This document shows positions 22,392-46,011 of a DNA stretch of 64,000 nucleotides, one piece after another. The stretch comes from Flaccisagitta enflata. Lineage: Eukaryota; Chaetognatha; Sagittoidea; Aphragmophora. Below the pieces are notes generated by a model that made no database searches, had not been told where the DNA came from, and worked only from the letters and a program-made list of their open reading frames with translations. Numbering within the stretch: the stretch's first letter is position 1; the number at the start of each line of letters is the position of its first letter. The translations under genes were made by a program, and so were the position numbers. Location: positions 6,758,001-6,822,000 of the forward strand of contig OZ231126.1 in the NCBI GenBank assembly GCA_965153355.1. Direction: 5' to 3'.

Positions 22392-22900
22392 GATGGATCT
22401 TTCTGCAACAGTTATGCGACGATACCGACAAGGGGAAGCTTTTTAGCGTAAGATAGTGTAAACGCCTGTTTTTGGAGAAAATTCAGATTTCGAGATGTAA
22501 TAAGACGGAAAGAGGAAGACATATCCATTAACATTGAGGAAGATTAAATGGTATACGCAGACAAAGAAGCAAGACTCTTCGATCAGCGCCTCAAATGACC
22601 TCCATACTCAACAGTCAATGATATGGATAAAACGGAAAAGAAAATGACGAACAAATGCCTTTATATGGTCAATACAAGATTGAAATGGCATGGCAAATTT
22701 AGATTGTCAGTCAATCATGCAGACACTCTCAACTGACTGGGGCACCATGTACCTCTCTCTCTCCTGTCTTTACACACAAAGACATATCAGACAGACCGAC
22801 TGAGAAAAAGTAAACAAGACCAAAAAAATAATCATGAGAAAAAAAATCCTCATTTTCTGCATAGTCTTTACAAATAGAAACACTTGTGCTTCTCTCCGGT

Positions 22901-25900
22901 CTACTTTCTCTCTCTCTCTTCACACTTATCCGTTTTTAATCTGAATCCAACTCCAATCGGACGATCTTCGGCCGATCTTGAGAACAATCTTGCCGTCGGG
23001 GCGTCGGATCTGTGCTTTCGGACATGACCACCAGATCCTTCCACTTCGACGACGCGTCCCAAAGACCACTGATGCCGATGAAGCGTCTCGTCAACGATGA
23101 TGACCAATGCATCTTTTTTGATGTTAACTTCCGACTTTGTCCATTTGCTCCTTGCGTGCAGCAACTGAAGGTATTCTGCGCGCCATACCTTCCAGAAGGC
23201 GTCAACGCGGGCCTGTGCGTTTCTCCATCGGCATCTCGTTCCCACGGCGTCGTTTCCGGTCTCTGGAGGAAGAATCGCTGCCAGCGAGTGTGAGAACGTC
23301 GACGGATGCAAGATGTTGACCGGCCTCAGCGCTGATGTATCGCTAGGATCGTCGCTCAAAGGCGTGAGAGGTCGACGGTTGAGAATTCCCTCCACCTCAA
23401 TCACCGCCGTTTGGAAGACGTCGTAATGGAGCACGTGACCGGAAGTAATGGACGCCAAATGTTTTTTGAAAAGGGATACGACCCTTTCCCATACGCCGCC
23501 GTAATGAGGAGTCCCCGGAGGAATGAAGTCCCATTGGAGTCCATGCTGCTGCAGAGCCACTGTCGACGACGCGTTCCACGACTGCATCTCCTCCTTCATG
23601 ACGCGATTCGCCCCAACTAGGTTGGTACCGCAGTCTGATATGAAGCGACGCACCGTTTGCCGTCTCGCCGCGAATCTAATGATGGCGTTGATCATTGCCT
23701 CTGTGTCCATTTTGAACAACACCTCCACATGCACCGCCCTTGAAACCATGCAGGTAAACACCACTGCCCAGACTTTATGATCCGCTCTTCCATTCAGTTT
23801 CACCAGGAAGTGACCCATGCAGTCGAGTCCCACCTCCTCGAAGGGGGCCGTTGGAATAAGCCGACGTTGAGGAAGAGGCGCCATCTGCTGCTTCATAGGA
23901 TCTTTAAAGTTCCTTTGGCACGTAACACAATGGTGGATGACTGTCTTCACCGCCTGGAGACCACGAAGAATCCACACAAAGCGTCGCAGTTGGCACAAGA
24001 CGTGTTTTGGGCCTGCATGAAGATCCTGATGATGAACATGGCGAATCAGAGAAGCGACGTTTGGATCCTTCGAAGGGAGAATCATCGGGTATTTTTCGTC
24101 ATGGCCGATATCTGCATTCACGAGTCTGCTCCCGACACGCATCGTTCCTTTCTCGTCGACAACCGGATTGTGATGGCGTAGGGTTTTACAGATCACCTTG
24201 GCGCCGGCGTCGTTGATCAGCGGCGTCGTTTTTCCCACCGCCTTCAACTTGGTTATCTCTCCATGGAAATGTTTGAACTGGATCGCGTTGATCAAGCGGC
24301 GTTGTGCGTCGTACAATTCAGCCATAGATACAGAGTATGGATTTGGCAGCGTCGTTGTCGCTGTTCTAGTTTTTGCCTTCACCTTCTGTCTCCACCGCTG
24401 CGTGCACTTCACAACCACGGCGATCAAACGCAATTTCGCCACCCACTCCTGGCGACGGGCGGCGACTGCATAGGCGAACATTTCCTTTTCCTTCTCTCCT
24501 TCCTTCTCCTCCACCGTTTCTGTCGCGACGGCGTTGATCGACGCTTCCGGCGCCGTCGCGATGTTCATCACCGGCCACTCAGATTTGGGAAGGTAGAGAA
24601 ACTTCGGACCGAAATGGAAAATGTCCCATTTTTCCTTGTCGCCGGCGTCAATACCCCGCGAACAATAGTCCGCGGGGTTACTCTCCGAATCAACCCACCT
24701 CCATTGAGAATCACTTGAGCCGCTGTGGATTTTTGAAAGTCGGTTTGCGAAGAAGCTCGGACGTTTAGACTTATGGTCGAAGATCATCTTCAGCACCGCC
24801 TCTGAATCTGACCAGAGCGTCACCATGTCCTCAGTCACCTTTGGAATGGTCCTCTTGATGAACAATTTGAGTTTCACCGCTTTCTCTGCCGCTGTCATTT
24901 CTAACCTCGGCACTGAATTATGATGCGACGCTTTTGACGCATCAAGAGGGACGACGTGAGCCTTGGCGCACAAAATGGTGACGCGGATTGTTCCATCTTC
25001 ATCTTCCACCAACCAATAGCCCACTACTCCAAAACCAGGGATGGCGGCGTCGCAGAAGATGTGAACCTCTCGTCGAACGGCCTTCACAATGCCCCATTCA
25101 ATGTGGCGCGGAATTTCGATCTGGATCAGCAATGGAGTCGCAGAGTACCATTTGGCGAAGCGTTTGATTAACGCCTCCTCCATCGTCGAATCCCATCCCT
25201 TCTCGGAAGCTCTCGTCAACTGAAGACACCTCCTCCCTTCAAGGGCGCGGGGGGCAGTGAAGCCCAATGGATCATAGTTGTCGGCTTGCATGGAGACCAA
25301 TTCGCGAGGAGTTGTTGCCACCCTCTTGCATGCTTCTGGATCGCATCTGAAGATGAAGCAGTCCGTCGACGGCAACCATTGGACTCCCAAGACCTTCGTC
25401 GGCTCCTCGAGTTTGGCGCTCAAGTCGACTGCGACATTCGGATCCTCGTCCATCACCTCCACCGCGTTCGATTTCCACTTCGTTAACGTAAATCCGCCGC
25501 TTTTCATGGCTGCGATGAGATCCTGCTTCAGCTGCAGTGCCTCGTCGACTGAATCCGCACCACCAGAGCCATCATCGACGTAGAAGGCATGCCTCAACAT
25601 TTCGTAGACGTTTTCCGGGAAGTCGGGCTTGATCTTCTCTGCGTGATGGCGTAAAACATAGCTGGTAACGAGACTCGATGACACAGATCCAAAAATGTGC
25701 GCCAAGAAGAGCATCACGACCGCCTCTCTCATGCTTTTGTCGGTGAACCACATATATCTGAACGTGTCCGCATCCTCAGGATGGACGCGGACGTTATGAA
25801 AGAACGCCTTTATATCAGTCATCAGACCGATTTTATAAAGGCGAAATTTCATAAGAACTTCAGTCAAGACGTTCATGATATTCGGACCTCCAATCAGTAG

Positions 25901-26932
25901 TTCATTGAGGCAAATGCCGCCAGTCTCCGCGCGTCCATCGTGACAAATCCGCGTTTTATTTCTTTCCTCCACCACATGGATGGGTAAGTACCAGCGGGGC
26001 GATGAGATGCTTGCGTCGTCGTTCGCCGGATCAATCTCAATCGCCACGCCCGTATCTACAAATTTGTCCATTTCTTTGAAGACGCGATCGCGGAGGTCAT
26101 GATTATTTGAGAGTTTGTATCGGAGACTTTTGGTCCTCTTAATCGTCATCGCGCGTGCGTTGACAGACTTGATAATCTCGATGATCTTCTCCTTGTCATA
26201 GCGCCATGGAAGTCCCACGACGTATTTTTGGAGTTTTTCGTCGAAGTATATCGTCTCCATCACCCGCTTCACCGCGCGGCGATTCTCTTCAGACTGGCCC
26301 ATTTCTTCCTCCGACACAATGGCGAAGTCGTGATAGAACATGCGGTCGAGAGATTTGCTCAATGCGACGTTATCCACGTGGATCGCGTTAATAACAGCGG
26401 TATCATCTGATCTCCGTCCACTCTTCCCTGCTACAGTCCATCCAAAACCGCATCTGAAGGCTGTCAAAGATCCTGAGGGACCTCTTCTTGCCTCCACAGG
26501 CATCGTCGCGTCGTAATGGGCGGCGCCGATGATCATTTGGACAGGACCATTTGCTTTTGGAAATGGAAGATCGCGAAGATGAGATTGATTTGTGAAGTCG
26601 CGTTGGCATGGAGCAATATCCGCTTCACCCGTCAATAACTCTCCCGTTAGTGCGTTGCTGATGTGGACGTTGTATTCCTCGTCAATCGATGAAAGGATGA
26701 AGGACGCCAAAACTTTCTCCTCCACCACTTCACAATTGACCGTATGCACGCGCATCAGCATCTTTTCCGTTGGTAAGTCTAGTTTTTTAACGATTTGAAG
26801 CGATAAAACGTCACGATCCGCACCGCTGTCAATCATCCCCAACACTACGGTGGAACGGCCCGTCGATGCGTTGGTGATTTTTACAGGAACAATCGGACGC
26901 GTGACATCATCCTCCGCGACCACCGTCCTCAT
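22901..26932 (-). CDS. pol: BEL/Pao Pol polyprotein
   Basis: 1343 codons. Aspartic protease at the N-terminus with catalytic IDSGAD (Asp35). Reverse transcriptase with DIKAFFHNV and YVDDGSGG (about residue 450). RNase H region with FCDAAIPGFG and WSDSEAVL. Integrase with an HHCC zinc site (HHQDLHAG ... HHCVTCQR) and DDE residues in GLDCMGHF, SDCGTNL and GGVWERV. The frame equals that of gag: a single TGA at 26953-26951 and six codons separate them. After SLGRVVEVEG the C-terminus loses the usual BEL/Pao ending. Short stretches resembling it occur in the two other frames (one ends QDRPKIVRL), suggesting two 1-nt indels near 22980-23020. This copy may therefore be defective. Confidence 0.93.
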   Translation of the reverse strand: MRTVVAEDDVTRPIVPVKITNASTGRSTVVLGMIDSGADRDVLSLQIVKKLDLPTEKMLMRVHTVNCEVVEEKVLASFILSSIDEEYNVHISNALTGELLTGEADIAPCQRDFTNQSHLRDLPFPKANGPVQMIIGAAHYDATMPVEARRGPSGSLTAFRCGFGWTVAGKSGRRSDDTAVINAIHVDNVALSKSLDRMFYHDFAIVSEEEMGQSEENRRAVKRVMETIYFDEKLQKYVVGLPWRYDKEKIIEIIKSVNARAMTIKRTKSLRYKLSNNHDLRDRVFKEMDKFVDTGVAIEIDPANDDASISSPRWYLPIHVVEERNKTRICHDGRAETGGICLNELLIGGPNIMNVLTEVLMKFRLYKIGLMTDIKAFFHNVRVHPEDADTFRYMWFTDKSMREAVVMLFLAHIFGSVSSSLVTSYVLRHHAEKIKPDFPENVYEMLRHAFYVDDGSGGADSVDEALQLKQDLIAAMKSGGFTLTKWKSNAVEVMDEDPNVAVDLSAKLEEPTKVLGVQWLPSTDCFIFRCDPEACKRVATTPRELVSMQADNYDPLGFTAPRALEGRRCLQLTRASEKGWDSTMEEALIKRFAKWYSATPLLIQIEIPRHIEWGIVKAVRREVHIFCDAAIPGFGVVGYWLVEDEDGTIRVTILCAKAHVVPLDASKASHHNSVPRLEMTAAEKAVKLKLFIKRTIPKVTEDMVTLWSDSEAVLKMIFDHKSKRPSFFANRLSKIHSGSSDSQWRWVDSESNPADYCSRGIDAGDKEKWDIFHFGPKFLYLPKSEWPVMNIATAPEASINAVATETVEEKEGEKEKEMFAYAVAARRQEWVAKLRLIAVVVKCTQRWRQKVKAKTRTATTTLPNPYSVSMAELYDAQRRLINAIQFKHFHGEITKLKAVGKTTPLINDAGAKVICKTLRHHNPVVDEKGTMRVGSRLVNADIGHDEKYPMILPSKDPNVASLIRHVHHQDLHAGPKHVLCQLRRFVWILRGLQAVKTVIHHCVTCQRNFKDPMKQQMAPLPQRRLIPTAPFEEVGLDCMGHFLVKLNGRADHKVWAVVFTCMVSRAVHVEVLFKMDTEAMINAIIRFAARRQTVRRFISDCGTNLVGANRVMKEEMQSWNASSTVALQQHGLQWDFIPPGTPHYGGVWERVVSLFKKHLASITSGHVLHYDVFQTAVIEVEGILNRRPLTPLSDDPSDTSALRPVNILHPSTFSHSLAAILPPETGNDAVGTRCRWRNAQARVDAFWKVWRAEYLQLLHARSKWTKSEVNIKKDALVIIVDETLHRHQWSLGRVVEVEGSGGHVRKHRSDAPTARLFSRSAEDRPIGVGFRLKTDKCEERERK

Positions 26933-26950
26933 CGCGGAGGTGGCAGCGAG

Positions 26951-29900
26951 TCACGCCTCCATCACCCTTCCTTCATCAGATGCAGAATCATCCGTCGACG
27001 AGCTGCTTGGGGGTGCTGGAGGAACGGTTTTGGCGGCGGCGGCGGCCGCGGCTAATGCGGCGGCATTCGGCGTCTTGAACGTGATTCCTTCTCCATTCCC
27101 TTTTTGCTTCCATTGGCGGTCGTGCAGCAAAGTCGCGTGTCTCTTGTTGCAAGATGAGCATGTTGGCTTGTCTTTGCAGTCGCGCGCCGAATGGTTTGGG
27201 CAGAAACAATGAAAACATAGACGTTTCTCCGCCAACTTCTTCACTCGATCCTCTGCTGATGGGATGGCTTCCAAAACGTTGCATGAATGAGAATTGTGGC
27301 GACCTCCACAAATGTTGCAGATATCGTTGGGTTGCTGCTTCGGAGGTGAGTTGACGAGCTGTTCCTTAAACGTCGCCGGACCAACTGCCGTCGCTGCAAC
27401 CTTCGTCGGTTTCGGCGCCATGCGTGTTGGTTCTTTGAGGTTGTTGTACGACACCCAATGCTTCACCTCCTCGATGAGTTCTTGGAAGCCGTAAGCCGTA
27501 CCATGGCGAGCTTGTTCACGCGCGCTTGCTTTCCAATAGTCCGTCGAGATGTGTGGCACCCTCGCGTTGATGATGCGGCGAATGTGGACGTCACGATCAC
27601 ACTCTCCAGGTACATTCAGCAATTCTGCGACGTTTTCTAGTTTGTACAACGTGCCAATCAACGATTGATGGGCTCTCATATCGTTTTCTGGGACCTTTCC
27701 TTTCCTGCAGATGCTGTCGACGGCCGATTGGAATGGGTTGGCGCTCGTGTTGAACATCTCGTCCAGGCGTCTCCACAAGGTGCTGTAGACACGGCGCATA
27801 TTGTGCGCCTTGATGATGAGTTGTTGACCGTCGATAATTTCCTTCGCTGGATTCGCGAAGACGTTGGCCAATTCAGTCACTTTGTCGATTTCGTCTAGCT
27901 CGATGTTGGAGGCGGCATTTTCGAATTTAGACTTGGCGATGATGTAGTCGATCGGCTCGAGGTATCCATACGCTTCTCTTGGGCGTGCTGCGCGCATTTC
28001 TCTCAATCCCACGTCCTTTGCTCTGACGCGGGCGTCGTAGGCGATCGGGTTGTCGATGAAAGAAGCGGCGTTCATCCTCTCGGCGAAGGATTGCGAATGC
28101 GCGAGGCCATTTCGCGCGGAGTCACTTCCGGTTTGACGTTTTTGATACATAGGAGGCGACGGCGTTGGGGGTGGCGTCTTCCTTGACTTCCGTCTGTCGA
28201 CGCGTTCGAACCCCTCGTCATCGAAGACGTCGTCGACCAGGGGGCGCTGACTCCCGCGTGCATTCCGGGACGCTTGTGGAGCTGGAAGATCACCCGCGAT
28301 CTGGCGGACGATAACCGGCGAGCTTGGTGATGGCGGCGTCGATTTGCGCGGTGGAACACGTGTCTGCAAAACGACGCTGTCCTCCAGGTTGAGGTCGCTG
28401 ATCAATTGTTGGACCCTCGCCATTGCGTCCGCGTGATCCATCGCGTTCTTTTCCTGCTCCGCTGCATCTTGTCGCGTGCGCAGTTGCTCGTGGAGAGGAT
28501 GTTCACGTGCAGCTGGGGGTGGCGTTTTGGAAGGTGGTTGTCTCTGCTGGCTTTTCTTTTGTGCCTCTCTCCTCTTCCTCTCCTCCTCCTCTTTCCTTTT
28601 CTTCTCTTCTTCCTTTTTCTTTTCTTCGCGTCTTTTCTTCTCCTCCATCCTCTTTCTTTCTTCCGCGTCTCTTTTTGCCACCGCCTTCCTTCTCTCCTCC
28701 TCTGCTTTCCTCTCTGCTTCCTTCCTTTTCTTTTCTTCTCTCTCTTCTTTCTCTCTTTTCTCCTGTGCGATCTTGTTTTTCAAGTTCGTCCTCCTTTTCT
28801 CCTCCTGCTCCTTTCTCGTCTCCTCTGCCTTCTTTCTCACTTCTTCAGCGTGGATACGTTGTCTTTTCTCCTCCTCCTCTTTCTCTTTCTTCCTCCTCTC
28901 CTCCTCCTCCCTTCTTTTCCTCTCGTCGATTCCGGCCGTGACCGCGTCTGTCCGGGCAGTAACGGCTGCGTCCAATGCGATGTTTGCCGTCAACTGCCGG
29001 GCGTTCTCTTCGCGTTGTTGAGATACCGACTGCGAGCTGAGACGGAATCGCGTATTTGCGCGTGCTTCTCTCGCCACCGAGCGTCGGACTTGGTTGACGT
29101 CGTTGACAAGACGTTGGACGACGTGCACCATCGCGTCGCTTTGAGCGTTTTTGTCGCCGTCGGCAATCGATTGCTGTAACATGTTGAGAAGATCTTGTGT
29201 GGGAGGGGCGCCGCCAACGGCGCCTGGAGGAAGGTCGGCGTCGTCGTTCGGCCATGACGTTTCCATCGCGTCGTCGGGGTCATCGTCTCCATCGTCTCTA
29301 GTCGACAAGAAGCGCGACCTCGCCGGCGTCACCGGCGTCGGAGGTTCAAAGTTTATGCGTATCTGCTCGGCGTCTTCTATCGCGCCCGGCGTATGGGGCG
29401 GCGCGTTGTGGCGTTGATCCGCTGCATTGAGATTCGCTGCTTCCGTACCGACGGGCAAATCGTCCTCTCCCGCGTCTCCATCGTCGCCGGTCGTGTTCGG
29501 CGTCGATTTGCGTCGTCGCGAAAGGGACTGGACGAAATGCGTCGACGACCCCATCGTCATCTCGAGAGCGCGTTTTGCTCCAGTCTCCGGTGACTCGTCG
29601 TGGATGTCATGGTAGGTCGGCAGAAATAGATGCGACGCGAAAGTGTTTTTGTCGTGGAAGCATGTTTGGTCCCACAGTTTTCGTACCTCCGTCAATGAGC
29701 TTTCGGCCGTCGATAACAGTGACGCCGCTTTGTCGGGGTTATTGGTCGACTCTGCGTGTGAGTAAGTCTTTGTCTGATTCACAAGTCGCCACGCCGCTAA
29801 CCACACCTCCTTTCGAAGGCAGTCCATGTCTTGGTAAAAGTCCAATATATCGTCGTCGTCGAGGGTATCGGCTTGCTTCAACGCCGACATGTAGGCGTTG

Positions 29901-30094
29901 CGCGTGTTGCGTAGCGCCTTTCGTAACCCGCGAAGCGTCGTAGCCACGGGGTCCATTGCGCCCGCGTAGACGGATGAGTCGGAAACGACGGACACGCAGT
30001 CGGCTGGTCGAAAGGTTTTTCTGCGTTGATTTGGCAGCGAAGGTGGCGGCATTGACATCGCGTCGGCGTTGGCGTTGTTGTTGGCGGTCGACAT
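26951..30094 (-). CDS. gag: BEL/Pao Gag polyprotein
   Basis: 1047 codons starting MSTANNNANAD. Roughly residues 380-520 are a very long Lys/Arg/Glu coiled coil (KREKEEREEKKRKEAERKA type), unusual for a Gag. Residues about 720-930 correspond to the conserved BEL/Pao Gag region (FQSAVDSICRKGKVPE, GYFQELIEEVKHW-like). Near the C-terminus are zinc knuckles: CNICGGRHNSHSC, CFHCFCPNHSARDC and a CSSC...H motif. It forms the particle and binds RNA. It ends with TGA at 26953-26951, directly in frame with pol. Confidence 0.92.
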   Translation of the reverse strand: MSTANNNANADAMSMPPPSLPNQRRKTFRPADCVSVVSDSSVYAGAMDPVATTLRGLRKALRNTRNAYMSALKQADTLDDDDILDFYQDMDCLRKEVWLAAWRLVNQTKTYSHAESTNNPDKAASLLSTAESSLTEVRKLWDQTCFHDKNTFASHLFLPTYHDIHDESPETGAKRALEMTMGSSTHFVQSLSRRRKSTPNTTGDDGDAGEDDLPVGTEAANLNAADQRHNAPPHTPGAIEDAEQIRINFEPPTPVTPARSRFLSTRDDGDDDPDDAMETSWPNDDADLPPGAVGGAPPTQDLLNMLQQSIADGDKNAQSDAMVHVVQRLVNDVNQVRRSVAREARANTRFRLSSQSVSQQREENARQLTANIALDAAVTARTDAVTAGIDERKRREEEERRKKEKEEEEKRQRIHAEEVRKKAEETRKEQEEKRRTNLKNKIAQEKREKEEREEKKRKEAERKAEEERRKAVAKRDAEERKRMEEKKRREEKKKEEEKKRKEEEERKRREAQKKSQQRQPPSKTPPPAAREHPLHEQLRTRQDAAEQEKNAMDHADAMARVQQLISDLNLEDSVVLQTRVPPRKSTPPSPSSPVIVRQIAGDLPAPQASRNARGSQRPLVDDVFDDEGFERVDRRKSRKTPPPTPSPPMYQKRQTGSDSARNGLAHSQSFAERMNAASFIDNPIAYDARVRAKDVGLREMRAARPREAYGYLEPIDYIIAKSKFENAASNIELDEIDKVTELANVFANPAKEIIDGQQLIIKAHNMRRVYSTLWRRLDEMFNTSANPFQSAVDSICRKGKVPENDMRAHQSLIGTLYKLENVAELLNVPGECDRDVHIRRIINARVPHISTDYWKASAREQARHGTAYGFQELIEEVKHWVSYNNLKEPTRMAPKPTKVAATAVGPATFKEQLVNSPPKQQPNDICNICGGRHNSHSCNVLEAIPSAEDRVKKLAEKRLCFHCFCPNHSARDCKDKPTCSSCNKRHATLLHDRQWKQKGNGEGITFKTPNAAALAAAAAAAKTVPPAPPSSSSTDDSASDEGRVMEA

Positions 30095-30126
30095 CGTTGA
30101 CGTTGCGTGGATCGTTGATGGTTTTT

Positions 30127-30138
30127 GATTCCACGAAT
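30127..30138 (-). promoter_or_regulatory. Candidate primer-binding site, complementary to the LTR
   Basis: The 12 nt immediately after the 5' LTR (minus ATTCGTGGAATC) are the exact reverse complement of LTR positions 30302-30291. A tRNA primer starting at TGGAATC is the alternative. Confidence 0.45.
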
Positions 30139-30926
30139 TGAGATCGTTTAGCGTCTAGTTTCTTAGCAAGCTCCTGAAGCGTTATCGCAAGAACTGACTC
30201 CACTGCGTAGCTGCGCTAAAGATTTGGATCGCACACCCGCTTAGGACGAATTGTTGAGATGAGCGGTCAAGTTGTCCGCGAAATCAGTCTATTCGTGGAA
30301 TCCTAACGGACAGAGAAAAAGGAAAAAGGTTAAGACAAGCTCTGTACATCAATGAAGGATACTTCTGTATGGCGCCAAAATGATAAAAGGTCAAGGACTT
30401 ACACGGATGTTGTCGAACGGTTTCCAATCTAGGCGCAGGGCAGGGAAGTCGGGGAAAAAGCATCAAAAATCGAGTCTTTAACTGAGATCGTGTAATCGAT
30501 TGTCAGAAAGAAAGTCAGGGAAGCTACTTTTACTTAACCTGGAAATAGCAAAGAATGAGTCAAAACATCACGAGATTTGAAATTATTTGGCAGCAATGAA
30601 ACACTAATAAATAGATTCGTCACGTCGTGGGAATTCGATAGAGGGGTCGAAGTCTTTCCTCCTCTAAGCGGTTGAGAAGATATAGTTCATCAATTCTCAA
30701 CCGGAAGTCAGCGCTTCCGGCGCGCGCGCGCGTTCCTCCCCTTCCTCCGTCGATCGAAGATCTCTCTCCTTCTTCCTCGATTTCCTCCACTCTGCAGTCG
30801 AGCAGACGCCATCTTGGATTTTCGATGGCGAGAGAGCCCCTCCTATTCTCCGGATCCGCGGAGTCGAATGCGTCCGATCGAGCGCTTCTTGACCTGGAGA
30901 TGGTGGGGAATGTGGAGATTCTCACA
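30139..30926 (-). repeat. 5' LTR of the BEL/Pao element
   Basis: 788 bp. In the sense strand it holds a consensus donor CCGT|GTAAGT (intron base 1 at 30402) and a strong acceptor, TTTTTCTCTGTCCGTTAG, ending at 30303, which would define a 100-nt intron. Confidence 0.95.
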
Positions 30927-31394
30927 AAAGGTCATGAGAAAATAGAAGACATTGAGAACGAGATCTATCTTTTATAACATGGAAATGTAAAAAAATGGAT
31001 TTGAAAGCCAGTTATATAAATAGATAGCAATCTTTTCCAATTATTTTTCTTTAAACTAAGCTACGTGTTATTCATTTTTCAACATTTTAATCTTTTTTTT
31101 TTTTTTTGTCATTTTTCTTCTTCAATACTTAAAAACAAATCACTGAAATTACGTCCAAGTTTCCTTTAAAGTCACCTACTAAAAGTAGGTTACTATCCAA
31201 CTCTCTAGGCCACTATGTACTTGGTCCCTTGATCGTTCCATCTGATCGTTTATCCGTCCGTCCGTCGGTTATACTCATGTTTTTGGGTCAACCATACGCG
31301 GATATAGTTACATATTACCATGGCTCATAAAACTAAAGATTTCAATCACGAATTGTTCATCATTCGTTCATCATTCGTTCATTTAGTGAATTGT

Positions 31395-43980
<12,586 letters not shown>

Positions 43981-44007
43981 CTGAGTGTGGAGAAATGGGA
44001 AAGAGAG

Positions 44008-44334
<327 letters not shown>

Positions 44335-44599
44335 TAGAGGGAAACAAAGAGAGACAGAGAGAATATGTTAAAATAGATCAAACCTGTAATCAAAGTGACA
44401 GTGAGTACGACAGATCAGAATACGTAAATAGATCAAGTGTGGCCACTATTTCAGAACGCACTCTAAAAGCACTCGATTATGGACACTACCAGTCATGACG
44501 CCACTGATACTCAGTGATAGTGTGGTCAGTCAACCAACTGCTTTTCAACACCTCCCCCGTTTCTTTAACCCATGTCCATACTGGCATCGCCAACCCTTC

Positions 44600-44945
44600 C
44601 TCCACTGCAACCACCTTTACGTCTGCCAGGGTGCCTAGAAAGTCATGATTGAACTTCGCCTGGCAAAAATCTTTTTCCTTTGCAAAAACGCTTTCAAAAC
44701 GAGCCATTGCACAACTCGCAATTATCATCTTTAATGTGAGGGTAAAGTTTGCATTGAGTTATCATTGGAACTTTTTTTCTAAATTATGCAGATTCCGCCT
44801 CCCGTATACACATCAGTTCAAACTAACCCTCACGATAGTTTCTGAATGATTTGAATGTCGCACAATGGCTCATATGAAAGTATTTTCTTGCAAAGGAAAA
44901 ACATTTTTTCCAGCTTTTCTAGGCACCCTGGAGAACGTAAACATC
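44600..44945. repeat. Inverted duplication of a coding-like segment
   Basis: Minus-strand TTTCTAGGCACCCTGG with TGCAAAGGAAAAA about 50 nt upstream (44620-44690) recurs on the plus strand at 44876-44940, with about 20 bp lost. Read in the two orientations they give FLGTLADVK and FLGTLENVN. Confidence 0.65.
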
Positions 44946-44949
44946 CATC

Positions 44950-45720
44950 CCCTTTCTGTCCTCTCTTTCTACTCGTAAGGCTGAGCTGTGAGGAATATCT
45001 TCTTTATTGATATTGCGTATTGTGGTTTCTTGTGGAAGTATGGAAGATTAAATAAAGGGAAAAATAAGCTCGTGTCAACAATCGATAGTGAAAGAGAGAA
45101 TTCTAAGAAAAGCCGGATCTAGCCAACTTTATTCTTCTTTCCTTGGGTCCACTCTACTGTGAATAATTGGATGCGTCGTGTAGACTTGAATAAATAGCCA
45201 ATAAGCAGTTATACAATTGAAGCACAAACGGTTTCATAACGGTATCATATCATAGTTTCTGAAACTTCAGGACTTTTGTCATCATTATCACCTTGTCAGC
45301 ATGACTGCTTCATCAACTCATCCCCTGTCAATATCTTCTGATGATGACCCACCTCTACTCTATGGAATATGCAGTTTAGGTCTACCCCAACAGTCCAACA
45401 TCCTATCTTAAACTCCTTAAGTTCCTTACCACCGCTCAGGCAACCAATGCCCCAATAACTAAACACCGCAAACACCAGCGGTCCACCACCCTCACCCCAC
45501 CCACCATAGGCTCAACATCCTCACCACCCATACCACCCGAGCCATCAATGGCCCACCAGCCTCAACACCTCAGCCACTAGTGGCCCACCACATACTACAC
45601 CCTCTCGGCTTACCACCAATGGCCCACCACCCTCAACACCCCAGCCACCCCTGCCATAAGTGCCAGTTGCTCACTACCCTCACCATCTCAGCCACTAGTG
45701 GCCCAGCACCCTCAAAACCC
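44950..45720. other. AT-rich DNA and CCACC-rich minisatellite
   Basis: 44950-45400 shows nothing recognised. 45430-45720 holds degenerate units such as CACCCTCAACACCCCAGCCA + CTAGTGGCCCA. Confidence 0.6.
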
Positions 45721-46011
45721 CATTCATCAGTGGCCAAATAGTATTCTTTTCTTTACTTCTTTCACTTTCTTTTTCTTTCTTTTTTTTTCCGTTACATCAT
45801 TTCTCAACCAGCCAGAGAAAAAAAAACTTGAAGGGATGGATTCATATTTATTCTTTCGGCTTCTTGCGCGTTTGTCAATATCCTTCTATTTCGCCCTTTC
45901 CCCCCCCTCTTTTCTCCCCAGTGAGGAGTCCCCACCCCCATCTCTTACTCCGTCTCCTTGTCTGCTCCTCATGCTCTTCTGCTTACTCTTCCACATCTTT
46001 TTCTTATTTTT

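Larger units (their letters stand above)
18424..30931 (-). mobile_element. BEL/Pao LTR retrotransposon, nearly complete
   Basis: The element reads on the minus strand. The 5' LTR is 30926-30139 and the 3' LTR 19218-18429, 788 and 790 bp, starting TGTGAGAATC and ending CGATCTCA. I count four differences between them (two substitutions, two 1-bp indels), so insertion is recent. Both flanks carry AAAGG (18424-18428 and 30927-30931), a 5-bp target duplication typical of BEL/Pao. A purine-rich tract ATGGGGGGAC abuts the 3' LTR. Order: gag, pol (protease, RT, RNase H, integrase), then extra ORFs. The integrase follows RT, as in BEL/Pao and Ty3, and the protease with RT motif YVDDGSGG fits Pao. It lies 464 bp beyond the stop codon of the galaxin-like gene, on the same strand. 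Base composition is clearly more GC-rich than the flanks. Confidence 0.95.

Noticed and set aside
28406-29179. Long plus-strand Leu/Phe/Ser-rich frame antisense to gag
   Set aside because: Mirror of the Lys/Glu-rich coiled coil of Gag.
44486-44728. 81-codon minus-strand frame as the missing first exon of the galaxin-like gene
   Set aside because: No signal peptide and no donor in the phase required by the acceptor at 43981; kept only as an observation about the inverted duplication.
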